Below the pieces are notes generated by a model. It searched no databases, had not been told where the DNA came from, and was given only the letters and a program-made list of their open reading frames with translations. The translations under genes were made by a program, and so were the position numbers. From Chitiniphilus shinanonensis DSM 23277 (GTDB taxonomy: Bacteria; Pseudomonadota; Gammaproteobacteria; Burkholderiales; Chitinibacteraceae), in contig NZ_KB895340.1 in the NCBI RefSeq assembly GCF_000374805.1, positions 1 to 64,000 of the forward strand: a stretch of DNA of 64,000 nucleotides. Direction: 5' to 3'. Below, in pieces: positions 53,527-63,702 of the stretch. Every line of letters begins with the position of its first letter. Position 1 is the stretch's first letter.

Positions 53527-54237
53527 TCAGGCCATGCGCTTGACCATCAGGTCCTTGATCTTGCCGATGGCCTTGGTGGGGTTCAGCTCCTTCGGGCACA
53601 CGTCGACGCAGTTCATGATGGTGTGGCAGCGGAACAGCCGGTACGGGTCTTCCAGGTTGTCCAGCCGTTCGTTGGTGGCGGTGTCGCGGGTATCGGCGAT
53701 GAAGCGGTACGCGGCGAGCAGGCCGGCCGGGCCGACGAACTTGTCCGGGTTCCACCAGAACGAAGGACAGGAGGTGGAGCAGCACGCGCAGAGGATGCAC
53801 TCGTACAGGCCGTTCAGTTCCTCGCGGTCTTCCGGGCTTTGCAGGCGCTCGCGATCCGGCGCCGGAGTATCGTTCACCACGTAGGGCTTGATCGAGTGGT
53901 ACTGCTTGAAGAACTGGGTCATGTCCACGATCAGGTCGCGGACCACCGGCAGGCCGGGCAGCGGGCGGATCTGGATCGGCTGCTTCAGGCTGTCGATGTC
54001 GGTGATGCACGCCAGGCCGTTGCGGCCATTGATGTTCATCGCGTCCGAACCGCAGACGCCTTCGCGGCAGGAGCGGCGGAACGACACCGAGTCGTCCACC
54101 ACCTTGAGCTTGACCAGCGCGTCCAGCAGCTTGCGGTCGGACGAATCCAGTTCGACGGAGTAGTCCTTCATGTACGGCTTCGCGTCCTTCTCCGGGTCGA
54201 AGCGGTAGATGCTGAACTTGACGGTACGGGTAGTCAT
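53527..54237 (-). CDS. sdhB: Succinate dehydrogenase iron-sulfur subunit
   Basis: A 236-residue SdhB. The [2Fe-2S] ligands are in SCREGVCGSDAMNINGRNGLAC, given here by its start (Cys near residue 60), the [4Fe-4S] in CILCACCSTSCPSFWW, and the [3Fe-4S] in CHTIMNCVDVCPKELNP. The length matches E. coli (238). It passes electrons from SdhA to quinone. 13 nt after sdhA. Confidence 0.98.
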   Translation of the reverse strand: MTTRTVKFSIYRFDPEKDAKPYMKDYSVELDSSDRKLLDALVKLKVVDDSVSFRRSCREGVCGSDAMNINGRNGLACITDIDSLKQPIQIRPLPGLPVVRDLIVDMTQFFKQYHSIKPYVVNDTPAPDRERLQSPEDREELNGLYECILCACCSTSCPSFWWNPDKFVGPAGLLAAYRFIADTRDTATNERLDNLEDPYRLFRCHTIMNCVDVCPKELNPTKAIGKIKDLMVKRMA

Positions 54238-54250
54238 TGATGCATTCCCC

Positions 54251-56023
54251 TCAGTAGGAGCGGGTCTTGAGCGCGATGGTCTCGACCGTCAGCGGCTTGA
54301 GATTCACCGGCTTGTATTCCAGGCGGTTGGCGTCGCGGAACCACAGCGTGTGCTTGAGCCAGTTCTGGTCGTCGCGGCCGTTGGGATGCTCCGGTGTGTC
54401 GGCGGCATCGTCGCGGACATGCGCGCCGCGCGACTCGGTGCGGGCCTCGGCCGAGATCATGGTGGCCTTGGCCACTTCGATCAGGTTCTCCAGCTCCAGC
54501 GCTTCCAGGCGCGCGGTGTTGAAGGTCTTGGACTTGTCGGCGATCTCGATGGTCTTGACCATCGATTCGACCTCCAGGATCTTCTCCACGCCTTCCTTGA
54601 GCATGTCCTTGAAGCGGAACACGCCGCAGTGGTTCTGCATGGTGCGCTGCATGGCGGCGCGCGCGGTCTCCACCGGCGTGCCGTTCTGCTGGCCATCCAG
54701 GCGCGCGACGCGGGCCAGCGAGCGATCGACGTCGGCGGTGGCCAGCGGCGGCAGATCCTTGGGTGCGGCCTTGATGAACTCGATCATCGAGTTGCCCGAG
54801 CTCTTGCCGAACACCAGCAGGTCGAGCAGCGAGTTGGTACCCAGGCGGTTGGCGCCGTGCACCGAGGCACAGGCCACCTCGCCGGCGGCGTAGAAGCCCG
54901 ACACCACCTGGTCGTGGACCACCACTTCACCGCGGTAGTTGGTCGGGATGCCGCCCATCTGGTAGTGGCAGGTGGGCACCACGGGGATCGGCGCCTTGAT
55001 CGGATCGACGCCGGCGAACTTGATCGAGATCTCGCGGATGCCCGGCAGCTTGGACTTGATGACTTCCGGATCCAGGTGAGTGATGTCGAGCAGCACGTGA
55101 TCCTTGTTGGGACCGCAGCCGCGGCCTTCGTTGATCTCGGTAACCATGGCGCGCGACACCACGTCGCGGCTGGCCAGATCCTTGGCGTTGGGCGCGTAGC
55201 GCTCCATGAAGCGCTCGCCGGCGCTGTTGCGCAGGATGCCGCCCTCGCCGCGCACGCCTTCGGTGATCAGCACACCGGCACCGGCCACGCCGGTGGGGTG
55301 GAACTGCCAGAATTCCATGTCTTCCAGCGGAATGCCGGCCCGCGCCGCCATGCCCAGGCCATCGCCGGTATTGATGAAGGCGTTGGTGGACGAGGCGAAG
55401 ATGCGGCCGGCACCGCCGGTGGCGAACAACGTGGCTTTGGCCTGGAACACGTAGACCTCGGAGGTCTCCATTTCCATCGCCACCACGCCCTGGACATTGC
55501 CCTGCTCGTCGCGCACCAGATCCAGCGCCATCCATTCGACGAAGAACTGGGTGTTGGCGCGCACGTTACGCTGGTACAGCGCGTGCAGCATGGCGTGGCC
55601 GGTCCGGTCGGCGGCGGCGCACGCACGGCGCACCGGCTTCTCGCCGAAATTGGACATGTGGCCGCCGAACGGACGCTGGTAGATGGTGCCGTCGGCGTTG
55701 CGGTCGAACGGCATGCCGAAGTGTTCCAGCTCGACCACGACGTTCGGTGCCTCGCGGCACATGAATTCGATGGCGTCCTGGTCGCCCAGCCAGTCCGACC
55801 CCTTCACGGTGTCGTACATGTGCCAGTGCCAGTGGTCCGGCTCGGAGTTGCCCAGCGAGGCGGACACGCCGCCCTGGGCCGCCACGGTATGCGAACGGGT
55901 GGGAAACACCTTGGACAGCACCGCGGTCTTGAGGCCGGCTTCCGACAATTGCAGCGCCGCACGCAGACCGGCACCGCCCGCACCGACGATCACCGCATCG
56001 AATTTACGAACAGGAACCGCCAT
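54251..56023 (-). CDS. sdhA: Succinate dehydrogenase flavoprotein subunit
   Basis: A 590-residue SdhA: FAD motif [20 protein letters not shown], the covalent flavin His in [38 protein letters not shown] and the active-site Arg in RVARLDGQ-distal SRDVVSRAM. It oxidises succinate to fumarate at the inner face of the membrane. Its ATG shares one base with the sdhD stop codon (TGATG), so translation is coupled. Confidence 0.98.
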   Translation of the reverse strand: MAVPVRKFDAVIVGAGGAGLRAALQLSEAGLKTAVLSKVFPTRSHTVAAQGGVSASLGNSEPDHWHWHMYDTVKGSDWLGDQDAIEFMCREAPNVVVELEHFGMPFDRNADGTIYQRPFGGHMSNFGEKPVRRACAAADRTGHAMLHALYQRNVRANTQFFVEWMALDLVRDEQGNVQGVVAMEMETSEVYVFQAKATLFATGGAGRIFASSTNAFINTGDGLGMAARAGIPLEDMEFWQFHPTGVAGAGVLITEGVRGEGGILRNSAGERFMERYAPNAKDLASRDVVSRAMVTEINEGRGCGPNKDHVLLDITHLDPEVIKSKLPGIREISIKFAGVDPIKAPIPVVPTCHYQMGGIPTNYRGEVVVHDQVVSGFYAAGEVACASVHGANRLGTNSLLDLLVFGKSSGNSMIEFIKAAPKDLPPLATADVDRSLARVARLDGQQNGTPVETARAAMQRTMQNHCGVFRFKDMLKEGVEKILEVESMVKTIEIADKSKTFNTARLEALELENLIEVAKATMISAEARTESRGAHVRDDAADTPEHPNGRDDQNWLKHTLWFRDANRLEYKPVNLKPLTVETIALKTRSY

Positions 56024-56370
56024 CACGCACCCCACACAACATGAATCGAATAGATAAAGCTGGCGACCAGCCACAGGATGGTCAGCACGTGCAGCGTCAG
56101 GCGGATGCCCACCGGCTGGACGTAATCCATCCAGATGTCGCGGATGCCGACCCAGGCGTGCCACAGCAGCGCCACCACGGTGACGGTGGTCAGCACCTTC
56201 ACCCAGGTACAGGCGAACAGTTGCTGCCAGGCTTCGTAGCTGGCCCCGGAGGCCAGCAGCAGGAAGGCGACGATGCCGATCGCGTAGACCAGCATGATGA
56301 CGGCGGTGACGCGCTGCACCAGCCAATCGCGCAGGCCATAGTGCGCGCCGACGACTTGACGATTTACCAT
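56023..56370 (-). CDS. sdhD: Succinate dehydrogenase membrane anchor subunit
   Basis: A 115-residue protein with three transmembrane helices. [20 protein letters not shown] contains the heme-b ligand His and the Asp-Tyr near the quinone site. It overlaps sdhC by 7 nt and sdhA by 1 nt. Start ATG at 56370. Confidence 0.95.
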   Translation of the reverse strand: MVNRQVVGAHYGLRDWLVQRVTAVIMLVYAIGIVAFLLLASGASYEAWQQLFACTWVKVLTTVTVVALLWHAWVGIRDIWMDYVQPVGIRLTLHVLTILWLVASFIYSIHVVWGA

Positions 56371-56738
56371 GCCACCACCCCGATCACAGCAGTCAGAACC
56401 AGGCTCACGGCCAGCACCAGCTTGGCGGTCAACCGTGCGGTCGGCAGGTCGACGCCCTTGTGGATGTCCATGAACAGAAAGCGGATGCCGGCACAGGCGT
56501 GATGCAGGAATGCCCACAGCACCACCAGCAGGGCCAGCTTGATCAGCGGATGGGCGATACAGGCGCGGAACGCGTCGAAGCGTTCCGCGGAGGACAGCGT
56601 GCCCGCCAGGGCATACAGCACGAAGGGAATGGCCAAGGCCAAGAGAGCGCCACTGATCCGGTGCAACCCGGAAACGATGGCGGGCACCGGAAACTTGATG
56701 TTCCACAGTTCCAGGTGCTTGGGGCGTGTTTTGCTCAT
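56364..56738 (-). CDS. sdhC: Succinate dehydrogenase cytochrome b556 subunit
   Basis: A 124-residue, three-helix protein: [20 protein letters not shown] then [11 protein letters not shown] (quinone-site Ser/Arg and helix 1), and [18 protein letters not shown] with the heme His. First gene of the TCA cluster; its promoter must lie in the 142-bp gap to the GntR gene, where no clear operator was recognised. Confidence 0.96.
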   Translation of the reverse strand: MSKTRPKHLELWNIKFPVPAIVSGLHRISGALLALAIPFVLYALAGTLSSAERFDAFRACIAHPLIKLALLVVLWAFLHHACAGIRFLFMDIHKGVDLPTARLTAKLVLAVSLVLTAVIGVVAW

Positions 56739-56880
56739 ACGCGCTTCCTTATCACTACGGTCTTCGCCAAGCCGAAGCGGCCGGCCCTTCTTCGCCCAAC
56801 CCGCTGAGGCGGGCCGGATAAATCCGAAATCTTAACAAACCTTGCGAGGCCGCCGCACACTGCGCCGATCCCCATTGGCG

Positions 56881-57606
56881 TCATCCCGTACCGCCAGGCG
56901 GCGGCTCGAACGCCACCTGCTCGGTGCGGATCCAGGCCACGCTCCACATCTGCGGGCGCCCCTCGAAATCCCGCGCCAGCCGCACCAGTTGCAGCAGTGG
57001 CTCGTTCAGCTCCACCTGCAACAACTTGGCCTCCGCCGCGCTCGCCCCGACCGCGCGCAGGCGCAGATCGCCATCCTTCAGGCGCACGCCGAAGTCCAGC
57101 CAGCACAGCGCGCGCAGGTTGCACTTCAGTTCGCGGATACGCCGCACGTCCAGCACCGGGAACTGCGCCTCGGGCAGCAGCATCTCCTCCAGCCCGATCA
57201 GGCGCCCCTGCAGGCGGATCAACCGTCGCACCTGCCACAGCGTCGCGCCACGGCGCAGCCCCAGCATCTCCGCCAGCGCCTCGCCCGCATGGATCTTCAC
57301 GCAGCCCAGCAGCTCGAAGCTCGGCGCCATCGATCCATCGCCGGTCAGCGACGAAAACCCCGCTTCCGCGAGATAATCGCGCACGCCGGTGACAAACGTG
57401 CCGACGCCCTGCCTGCGCTGCAACACATCCTCGACCACCAACTCGTCCAATGCCTTGCGCACCGTTCCCTGGCTCACGCCGAAACGCGCGCCGAGATCGA
57501 TCTCGCTGGGCAATGCTTCGTCTTCCCGCCAGGTGCCCGCCTGGATCTCGGCAAGCACTTCTCGCATCACTTGGCGGTAGAGCGGCAACTGGGAGAGTTT
57601 GGCCAT
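56881..57606 (-). CDS. GntR-family regulator (HutC/UTRA type) beside the TCA genes
   Basis: A 241-residue regulator: winged HTH in residues about 8-75 ([40 protein letters not shown]) and a UTRA-like effector domain. The start at 57606 gives the normal GntR opening; the longer frame upstream passes through the palindromic operator. Placed upstream of sdhC on the same strand and divergent from mdh, it is a good candidate to regulate TCA genes and itself. The effector is unknown. Confidence 0.85.
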   Translation of the reverse strand: MAKLSQLPLYRQVMREVLAEIQAGTWREDEALPSEIDLGARFGVSQGTVRKALDELVVEDVLQRRQGVGTFVTGVRDYLAEAGFSSLTGDGSMAPSFELLGCVKIHAGEALAEMLGLRRGATLWQVRRLIRLQGRLIGLEEMLLPEAQFPVLDVRRIRELKCNLRALCWLDFGVRLKDGDLRLRAVGASAAEAKLLQVELNEPLLQLVRLARDFEGRPQMWSVAWIRTEQVAFEPPPGGTG

Positions 57607-57649
57607 GTGGGCGCCATTAGAGCATGTTGCGCAGGGGGAGTCCACTACA

Positions 57650-57663
57650 GTCTTATATAAGAC
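57650..57663. promoter_or_regulatory. Perfect palindrome between the GntR gene and mdh
   Basis: GTCTTATATAAGAC is a perfect 14-bp palindrome 44 nt before the GntR gene start and about 180 nt before mdh. An additional half-like AAAAGAC follows at once. Size, symmetry and position fit a GntR-dimer operator, and the TATATA centre may overlap a -10 element. Confidence 0.65.
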
Positions 57664-57841
57664 AAAAGACATACAGCGAAACCCCGCCAAACGGCGCCCC
57701 GCCCTCTTACATTCAGCGGCTCGCGTGATAAACTGCGCCCGCACTGCACCACCTCGAATCTCGCGCAGGGCCATTCGAGTGCGTCCTGCCGTAGTCGTCC
57801 CGGGCGTGACAACGCCACACGTACAAACTCGGAGTTACACA

Positions 57842-58819
57842 ATGAAGAAACCTGTTCGCGTCGCCGTCACGGGTGCCGCCGGCCAGATTGGCTACAGCCT
57901 GCTGTTCCGTATCGCATCCGGCGCCATGCTCGGCCCGGACCAACCGGTCATCCTCCAACTCCTGGATATCACCCCCAGCCTGCCCGCCCTGAACGGCGTA
58001 GTGATGGAACTGGACGACTGTGCCTTCCCGCTGCTGGCCGGCATCGTGCAGACCGACGACCCGAAAGTGGCCTTCAAGGACGCTGACATCGCCCTGCTGG
58101 TCGGCGCCCGTCCGCGTGGCCCGGGCATGGAACGCAAGGACCTGCTGGAAGCCAATGGCGCCATCTTCACCACCCAGGGCAAGGCGCTGAACGAAGTGGC
58201 CAGCCGTGACGTGAAGGTGCTGGTGGTGGGCAACCCGGCCAACACCAACGCCTACATCGCCATGAAGAATGCACCGGACCTGAACCCGGCCAACTTCACC
58301 GCCATGATGCGCCTGGACCACAACCGCGCCCTGACCCAGGTTGCCCAGAAGACCGGCACCACCATCGCCGACGTGAAGAAGCTCACCGTCTGGGGCAACC
58401 ACTCCTCGACCCAGTACCCGGATATCTTCCACGCCGAGGTAAAGAGCCAGAACGCAGCCCAGCTGATCAACAACCAGCAATGGCTGGAGTCGGAATTCAT
58501 CCCGACCGTGCAACAACGCGGCGCCGCCATCATCAAGGCGCGCGGCCTGTCGTCCGCGGCCTCGGCCGCCAACGCCGCCATCGACCACATCCGCAACTGG
58601 GTGCTGGGCACGCCGGAAGGCGATTGGGTCACCATGGGCGTGCCGGCCAACGGCGAATACGGTTACAGCGACCTGATCTACGGCTACCCGGTCACCTGCA
58701 AGGACGGCAAGTACACCATCGTCCAGGGCCTGGAAATCAGCGAATTCAGCCGCTCCCGCATGGATGCCAGCGCCAAGGAGCTTTCCGAAGAGCGCGACGC
58801 CATCAAGCATCTGCTGTAA
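57842..58819 (+). CDS. mdh: Malate dehydrogenase
   Basis: A 325-residue malate dehydrogenase of the cytosolic-type (group 2) form common in betaproteobacteria: [19 protein letters not shown] (NAD loop), [18 protein letters not shown] (substrate Arg loop), [13 protein letters not shown] and [13 protein letters not shown] with the catalytic His. It makes oxaloacetate for GltA. Divergent from the GntR gene and followed by a strong terminator. Confidence 0.97.
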   Translation: MKKPVRVAVTGAAGQIGYSLLFRIASGAMLGPDQPVILQLLDITPSLPALNGVVMELDDCAFPLLAGIVQTDDPKVAFKDADIALLVGARPRGPGMERKDLLEANGAIFTTQGKALNEVASRDVKVLVVGNPANTNAYIAMKNAPDLNPANFTAMMRLDHNRALTQVAQKTGTTIADVKKLTVWGNHSSTQYPDIFHAEVKSQNAAQLINNQQWLESEFIPTVQQRGAAIIKARGLSSAASAANAAIDHIRNWVLGTPEGDWVTMGVPANGEYGYSDLIYGYPVTCKDGKYTIVQGLEISEFSRSRMDASAKELSEERDAIKHLL

Positions 58820-58859
58820 TTTGCCGCGCGGACAGCCACGCCGCGCCAGCAAGAAAGCA

Positions 58860-58889
58860 AAAAGCCGCGAAGCGATTCGCGGCTTTTTT
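58860..58889 (+). terminator. Rho-independent terminator of mdh
   Basis: A perfect 12-bp stem AAAAGCCGCGAA/TTCGCGGCTTTT with GCGA loop and further T residues, 40 nt after the mdh stop codon. Confidence 0.93.
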
Positions 58890-58992
58890 ATCGGGCGTCA
58901 AAAAAGAAGAAATGCATGGATCGGGCGCAACCCATAGCTATTTTCACTCGCCCAAAGGGCAAAGAGTATACCGATGCCACCGAGCGGATAAA

Positions 58993-59006
58993 TTGACTTG
59001 GCTCAA
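58993..59006 (+). promoter_or_regulatory. FNR/ANR-like site upstream of pflB
   Basis: TTGACTTGGCTCAA matches the FNR consensus TTGAT-N4-ATCAA at 8 of 10 positions. It is 162 nt before pflB, in the 348-bp gap after mdh that otherwise holds the mdh terminator and AT-rich sequence. Anaerobic activation of pfl by FNR is established in E. coli; here it is inference. Confidence 0.5.
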
Positions 59007-59167
59007 CACCCCGTGAAATAGCTAGACCTATGATTTGCGTAGAAATTTGGGCGGATGACAAGCGAGTCGAGTGCTAAGCTCTTTTGCATCCCATTTGCAG
59101 TTCAGGGCAGTTTCAACCGAGGCTGCTTTGCGATCATCCCACGCATAATCCCACGAGGAGCATCACC

Positions 59168-61441
59168 ATGAACGCACCGGAAACCCGTATGGGCGAGCAA
59201 GAACAACAGCTGGAAGCCTGGCGCGGCTTCAAGAGCGGCGAATGGCAGGACAAGGTCGCGGTCCGCGACTTCATCCAGCTCAATTACACTCCCTATACCG
59301 GTGACGACCAATTCCTGGCCCAAGCCACCGAACGCACCAAGGCTCTCTGGGACAAGCTGTCCGACCTGCTTGCACAGGAGCGCCAATCCCCCGGTCAGGT
59401 GCTCGATGTGGCCGCCGACCGCGGTACCCGCATCAATGCCTTCGGCCCCGGCTACATCGACAAGAGCCTGGAAAAGATCGTCGGCGTTCAGACCGATGCC
59501 CCGCTCAAGCGCGCCATCTTCCCGAACACCGGCCTGCGCATGGTCGAATCCTCGCTGGAAGAAATCGGCCGCACCCTCGACCCCAAGGTCGAAGAAATCT
59601 ATCGCCTCTATCGTAAGGATCACAACTCCGGGGTGTTCGACGTTTACAACCCGCTGATCCGTGCCTGCCGCTCCTCCGGCGTCATCACCGGCCTGCCCGA
59701 TGCCTATGGCCGCGGCCGCATCATCGGCGACTATCGCCGCGTGGCCCTGTATGGCATCGATGCGCTGATCAAATTCAAGAATGCCGAAAAGGCGGAAACC
59801 GACGATCTCGACTTCACCGAGGACGTCATCCGCCTGCGCGAAGAACTCTCCGAACAAGTGCGCGCCCTGGGCGAGCTCAAGGAAATGGCCGCCAGCTACG
59901 GCTTCGACATCGGCCGCCCCGCCGCCACCGCGCAGGAAGCCATCCAGTGGACCTACTTCGGCTACCTGGCCGCCGTGAAGGAACAGAACGGCGCCGCCAT
60001 GTCGATCGGTCGGATCTCCACCTTCCTCGACGTCTACGTCGAGCGTGACCTGCAGGAAGGCCGGATCACCGAATCCGAAGCCCAGGAAATGGTCGACGAC
60101 CTGGTGATCAAGCTGCGGATCGTCCGTTTCCTGCGCACCGAGGAATACAACAACCTGTATTCGGGCGACCCGACCTGGGTCACCGAATCCATCGCCGGCA
60201 TGGGCAAGGATGGCCGCACGCTGGTCACCAAGAACAGCTTCCGCTTCCTGAACACCCTGTTCAACCTGGGCCCGGCGCCGGAACCCAACCTGACCGTACT
60301 CTGGTCCACCGAACTGCCCAAGGGCTTCAAGGATTTCGCCGCCAAGGTTTCGATCGAGACCAGTTCCATCCAGTACGAATCCGACGACGCGATGCGTCCG
60401 CACTGGGGCGACGACTACGGTATCGCCTGCTGCGTGTCGGCAATGGAAATCGGCAAGCAGATGCAGTTCTTCGGCGCCCGCTGCAACCTGGCCAAGGCCA
60501 TGCTGTATGCCATCAACGGCGGCGTCGACGAGAAGAGCGGCAAGCTGGTGGTGCCGGGCTTCGAACCGATCAAGTCCGAGTACCTGGACTACGAGGAAGT
60601 CAACGCCAAGTTCGACAAGATGATGGACTGGCTGGCCAAGACCTACATCAAGGCCCTGAACGCCATTCACTACATGCACGACAAGTACTCGTACGAACGC
60701 ATCGAAATGGCGCTGCACGACCGTGACATCCTGCGCACCATGGCCTGCGGCATCGCCGGCCTGTCGGTGGCCGCCGATTCGCTGTCGGCTATCAAGTACG
60801 CCAAGGTGAAGACCATCCGCAACGAGCAAGGCATCGCGGTGGACTTCGAGATCGAAGGCGAATACCCGGCGTTCGGCAACAACGACGACCGCGTGGATTC
60901 GATCGCCGTCGACCTGACCGAGCGTTTCATGAACAAGGTGCGCAGCCACAAGACCTACCGCAACGCCCTGCCGACTCAGTCGATCCTGACCATCACCTCC
61001 AACGTGGTGTACGGCAAGAAGACCGGCAACACGCCGGACGGCCGCCGCGCAGGCGAACCGTTCGCTCCGGGCGCCAACCCGATGAACGGCCGCGACAGCT
61101 CGGGCTTCGTCGCAGCGGGTGCCTCGGTGGCCAAGCTGCCGTATGAAGCCGCGCTGGACGGCATCAGCTGGACGGCCTCGGCCACGCCGGACGCCCTGGG
61201 CCATACCCTGATCGACCGGGTCAACAACCTGGCCAATTGCCTGGATGGCTTCTGCGGTGCCACCGGCTTCCACATCAACGTCAACGTGCTCAACCGCGAG
61301 ACGCTGCTGGATGCCATGGATCACCCGGATCGCTATCCGCAACTGACCATCCGGGTATCGGGCTACGCGGTCAACTTCATCAAGCTGACCCGTGAACAGC
61401 AACTGGACGTGATCAACCGGACGTTCCACGTCCACGCTTGA
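59168..61441 (+). CDS. pflB: Formate C-acetyltransferase (pyruvate formate-lyase)
   Basis: A 757-residue glycyl radical enzyme, close to E. coli PflB (760). The adjacent active-site cysteines are in [13 protein letters not shown] and the glycyl radical is in [13 protein letters not shown] near the C-terminus; [20 protein letters not shown]-type sequence is present. It converts pyruvate and CoA to acetyl-CoA and formate without oxygen. CACGAGGAGCATCACC before the ATG provides the ribosome binding site. No focA is adjacent; the activase gene follows after two hairpins. Confidence 0.98.
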   Translation: MNAPETRMGEQEQQLEAWRGFKSGEWQDKVAVRDFIQLNYTPYTGDDQFLAQATERTKALWDKLSDLLAQERQSPGQVLDVAADRGTRINAFGPGYIDKSLEKIVGVQTDAPLKRAIFPNTGLRMVESSLEEIGRTLDPKVEEIYRLYRKDHNSGVFDVYNPLIRACRSSGVITGLPDAYGRGRIIGDYRRVALYGIDALIKFKNAEKAETDDLDFTEDVIRLREELSEQVRALGELKEMAASYGFDIGRPAATAQEAIQWTYFGYLAAVKEQNGAAMSIGRISTFLDVYVERDLQEGRITESEAQEMVDDLVIKLRIVRFLRTEEYNNLYSGDPTWVTESIAGMGKDGRTLVTKNSFRFLNTLFNLGPAPEPNLTVLWSTELPKGFKDFAAKVSIETSSIQYESDDAMRPHWGDDYGIACCVSAMEIGKQMQFFGARCNLAKAMLYAINGGVDEKSGKLVVPGFEPIKSEYLDYEEVNAKFDKMMDWLAKTYIKALNAIHYMHDKYSYERIEMALHDRDILRTMACGIAGLSVAADSLSAIKYAKVKTIRNEQGIAVDFEIEGEYPAFGNNDDRVDSIAVDLTERFMNKVRSHKTYRNALPTQSILTITSNVVYGKKTGNTPDGRRAGEPFAPGANPMNGRDSSGFVAAGASVAKLPYEAALDGISWTASATPDALGHTLIDRVNNLANCLDGFCGATGFHINVNVLNRETLLDAMDHPDRYPQLTIRVSGYAVNFIKLTREQQLDVINRTFHVHA

Positions 61442-61448
61442 TGCAACA

Positions 61449-61476
61449 CACCGCCCCGGCGTCAACCGGGGCGGTG
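61449..61476 (+). other. Strong hairpin directly after pflB
   Basis: CACCGCCCCGG-N6-CCGGGGCGGTG, an 11-bp perfect stem 7 nt after the stop codon, without a T-run. Likely protects the pflB mRNA end. Confidence 0.6.
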
Positions 61477-61518
61477 GCCGGCAAGCCATTTGCCGTGCAA
61501 CCAGCTAAGCTGAAAACG

Positions 61519-61543
61519 AAGGGCGGCATCGACCGCCCTTTTT
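61519..61543 (+). terminator. Terminator or attenuator between pflB and pflA
   Basis: AAGGGCGG-N6-CCGCCCTT followed by TTT. It lies 16 nt before the pflA start and could reduce pflA relative to pflB expression. GGAG of pflA follows directly. Confidence 0.75.
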
Positions 61544-61558
61544 CCATCTGGAGCCAAC

Positions 61559-62362
61559 ATGAACGCCATCGCCAAACCTCTGGGCGAGATTCCACCCGCT
61601 GTCGTCGACGAAAACGGACGCATGTGCGGCTTTGTCCATTCGATTGAAACCGGCGCCGCAGTCGACGGGCCGGGCGTGCGCTTCGTCCTGTTTGTCTCCG
61701 GCTGCCAGTTCCGCTGCCTGTATTGCCATAACCCCGATACCTGGAAGCTGCACAACGGCGCCCCCCGTCCGGTGGACGACGTGGTGGCGGAGATCGGCAA
61801 GTACGCACGCTTCCTGAAGTTTGCCGGCGGACTGACCATCAGCGGTGGCGAGCCGCTGATGCAGGCGCACTTCGTGCGCGAAGTGTTCTATCGGGTGAAG
61901 AAGGAATACGGCCTGCATACCGCGCTCGATACCCAGGGTTTCCTGGCCGCCCACCTGCCGGACGACTGGTTCGACCCGGTGGATCTGGTACTGCTCGACA
62001 TCAAGCACATCGACCCGGCCAAGCACGAGGCCCTGACCTCCAAGCCCCTGCAACCCACGCTGGATTTCGCCGAACGCCTGGTCGGCATGCGCAAGCACAT
62101 GTGGATCCGCTATGTGCTGGTGCCGGGCTGGACCGACGACTGGCACGATGTCGAACGCCATGCCGACTACGTGAAATCGTTGTCCGACCGGGCGCCCGGC
62201 TGCGTGGAACGGGTCGAGGTGCTTCCCTTCCACAAGATGGGCGAGCCCAAATGGCAGGAGCTGGGGCTGAAGTACGAACTGGCCGACACCCCGCCGCCCA
62301 GCACCGAGCTGACTGAACGGGTGCGGGAACAATTCCGCGCGCGCGGCCTCTTCACCTGTTGA
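61559..62362 (+). CDS. pflA: Pyruvate formate-lyase activating enzyme
   Basis: A 267-residue radical SAM activase with CxxxCxxC at Cys49, Cys53 and Cys56 (SGCQFRCLYCHNPDTW), GLTISGGEPLMQ, and YVLVPGWTDD, as in E. coli PflA. It installs the glycyl radical on PflB using SAM and an [4Fe-4S] cluster. The N-terminus is about 20 residues longer than E. coli PflA; the internal MCGFVHSIETG methionine is the alternative start, but GGAG before 61559 favours the longer form. Confidence 0.96.
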   Translation: MNAIAKPLGEIPPAVVDENGRMCGFVHSIETGAAVDGPGVRFVLFVSGCQFRCLYCHNPDTWKLHNGAPRPVDDVVAEIGKYARFLKFAGGLTISGGEPLMQAHFVREVFYRVKKEYGLHTALDTQGFLAAHLPDDWFDPVDLVLLDIKHIDPAKHEALTSKPLQPTLDFAERLVGMRKHMWIRYVLVPGWTDDWHDVERHADYVKSLSDRAPGCVERVEVLPFHKMGEPKWQELGLKYELADTPPPSTELTERVREQFRARGLFTC

Positions 62363-62466
62363 ATGAGCGCCGGGGTGACAATGGAATCTTTCACCCCGGT
62401 CGGCTTCGCCTGACACCACGATGCGCGTGCTACACTCGCCGCGCCTTTGCCCATCCTCGGTCCTCC

Positions 62467-63702
62467 ATGTACGAACTGTTGATCGGCCTGCGTTACACGC
62501 GCGCCAAACGCCGCAACGGCTTTATCTCCTTCATCTCGTTGGTTTCCATCCTCGGCATCGCGCTGGGCGTGGCGGCGCTGATCATCGTGCTGTCCGTGAT
62601 GAACGGCTTTCAGGAAGAGGTACGCAACCGCATCCTGGGGATGGCGTCGCATGTGCAGGTCACCGGCCCGGACGGCACCTTGCAGCACTGGAATAGCGTC
62701 GCCGGGCCAGCTTTGAAGTTCGAGCATGTCCGGGCCGCCGCGCCGTTCGTGTCGGGCCAGGGTCTGCTCAACTACAGCGGCCAGGTGCGCGGTACGTTGA
62801 TCCGAGGCATCGATCCCAAGCTGGAACCGGGGGTCTCCGAAGTCACCCGCAAGATCATCGGCGGCAGCCTCGACCACCTGAAACCCGGTCAGTTCAACAT
62901 CATCCTGGGCTGGCAACTCGCCGCCGAACTCGGTGTGCAGCCCGGTGACAAGGTGACGCTGATCACCCCGCAGGGTCAGGTCACCCCCGCCGGCCTGGTA
63001 CCGCGCTTTCGGCAGTTCACCGTCGCCGGCCTGTTCCGCGCCGACTATTACCCCTACGACGCCGGCCTGGGTCTGATCGAGCTGAGCGACGCGCAAAAGC
63101 TGTTCCGCACCGGCGAAGCGGTGTCGGGCATCCGCCTCAAGCTCGACGATCTGTTCAACGCGCGCCAGGTTGCGCGCAACCTGGCCGATGCCATGCCCGG
63201 CCTGCTCGCCAGCGACTGGACCCAGGAGAACCCCACCTACTTCCGCGCGGTGGAAATCGAAAAACGCATGATGTTCATCATCCTGACGCTGATCGTGGCT
63301 GTGGCCGCCTTCAACCTGGTCTCCACGCTGGTGATGGTGGTGACAGACAAGCAATCCGATATCGCCATCCTGCGCACGCTGGGCGCTTCGCCGTTGTCGA
63401 TCATGAAGATCTTCGTGGTACAGGGCGCGATCTCCGGTTTCATCGGCACCCTCACCGGCGTGGTCGGCGGAGTGTTGATCGCCTTCAACCTGGACGTGAT
63501 CGTCCCGGCGATCGAAAAGGTGCTCGGCTTCCATATCCTGTCGCCGGATGTCTACCTGATCACAGAACTGCCGTCGCGGGTCGAGTGGTCCGACGTCGCC
63601 GGCATCGCCGGCATTTCGCTGCTGCTGGCCCTCTTCGCCACGCTCTACCCGAGCTGGCGCGCCTCGCGCGTGAACCCGGTGGAGGCGCTGCGCTATGAGT
63701 GA
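62467..63702 (+). CDS. lolC: Lipoprotein-releasing ABC transporter permease LolC/LolE
   Basis: A 411-residue inner-membrane protein with one N-terminal helix ([20 protein letters not shown]), a large periplasmic domain and three C-terminal helices, plus the FtsX/MacB-type end [39 protein letters not shown] is the LolC/LolE opening. With LolD it releases lipoproteins to LolA. The single permease gene here may form homodimers (LolF-like) or a second gene may lie past the window. Overlaps lolD by 8 nt. Confidence 0.94.
   Translation: MYELLIGLRYTRAKRRNGFISFISLVSILGIALGVAALIIVLSVMNGFQEEVRNRILGMASHVQVTGPDGTLQHWNSVAGPALKFEHVRAAAPFVSGQGLLNYSGQVRGTLIRGIDPKLEPGVSEVTRKIIGGSLDHLKPGQFNIILGWQLAAELGVQPGDKVTLITPQGQVTPAGLVPRFRQFTVAGLFRADYYPYDAGLGLIELSDAQKLFRTGEAVSGIRLKLDDLFNARQVARNLADAMPGLLASDWTQENPTYFRAVEIEKRMMFIILTLIVAVAAFNLVSTLVMVVTDKQSDIAILRTLGASPLSIMKIFVVQGAISGFIGTLTGVVGGVLIAFNLDVIVPAIEKVLGFHILSPDVYLITELPSRVEWSDVAGIAGISLLLALFATLYPSWRASRVNPVEALRYE

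Noticed and set aside
59102-61489. A 795-codon frame on the minus strand over pflB
   Set aside because: Antisense to pyruvate formate-lyase, whose active-site motifs are intact; no domain in the antisense product.
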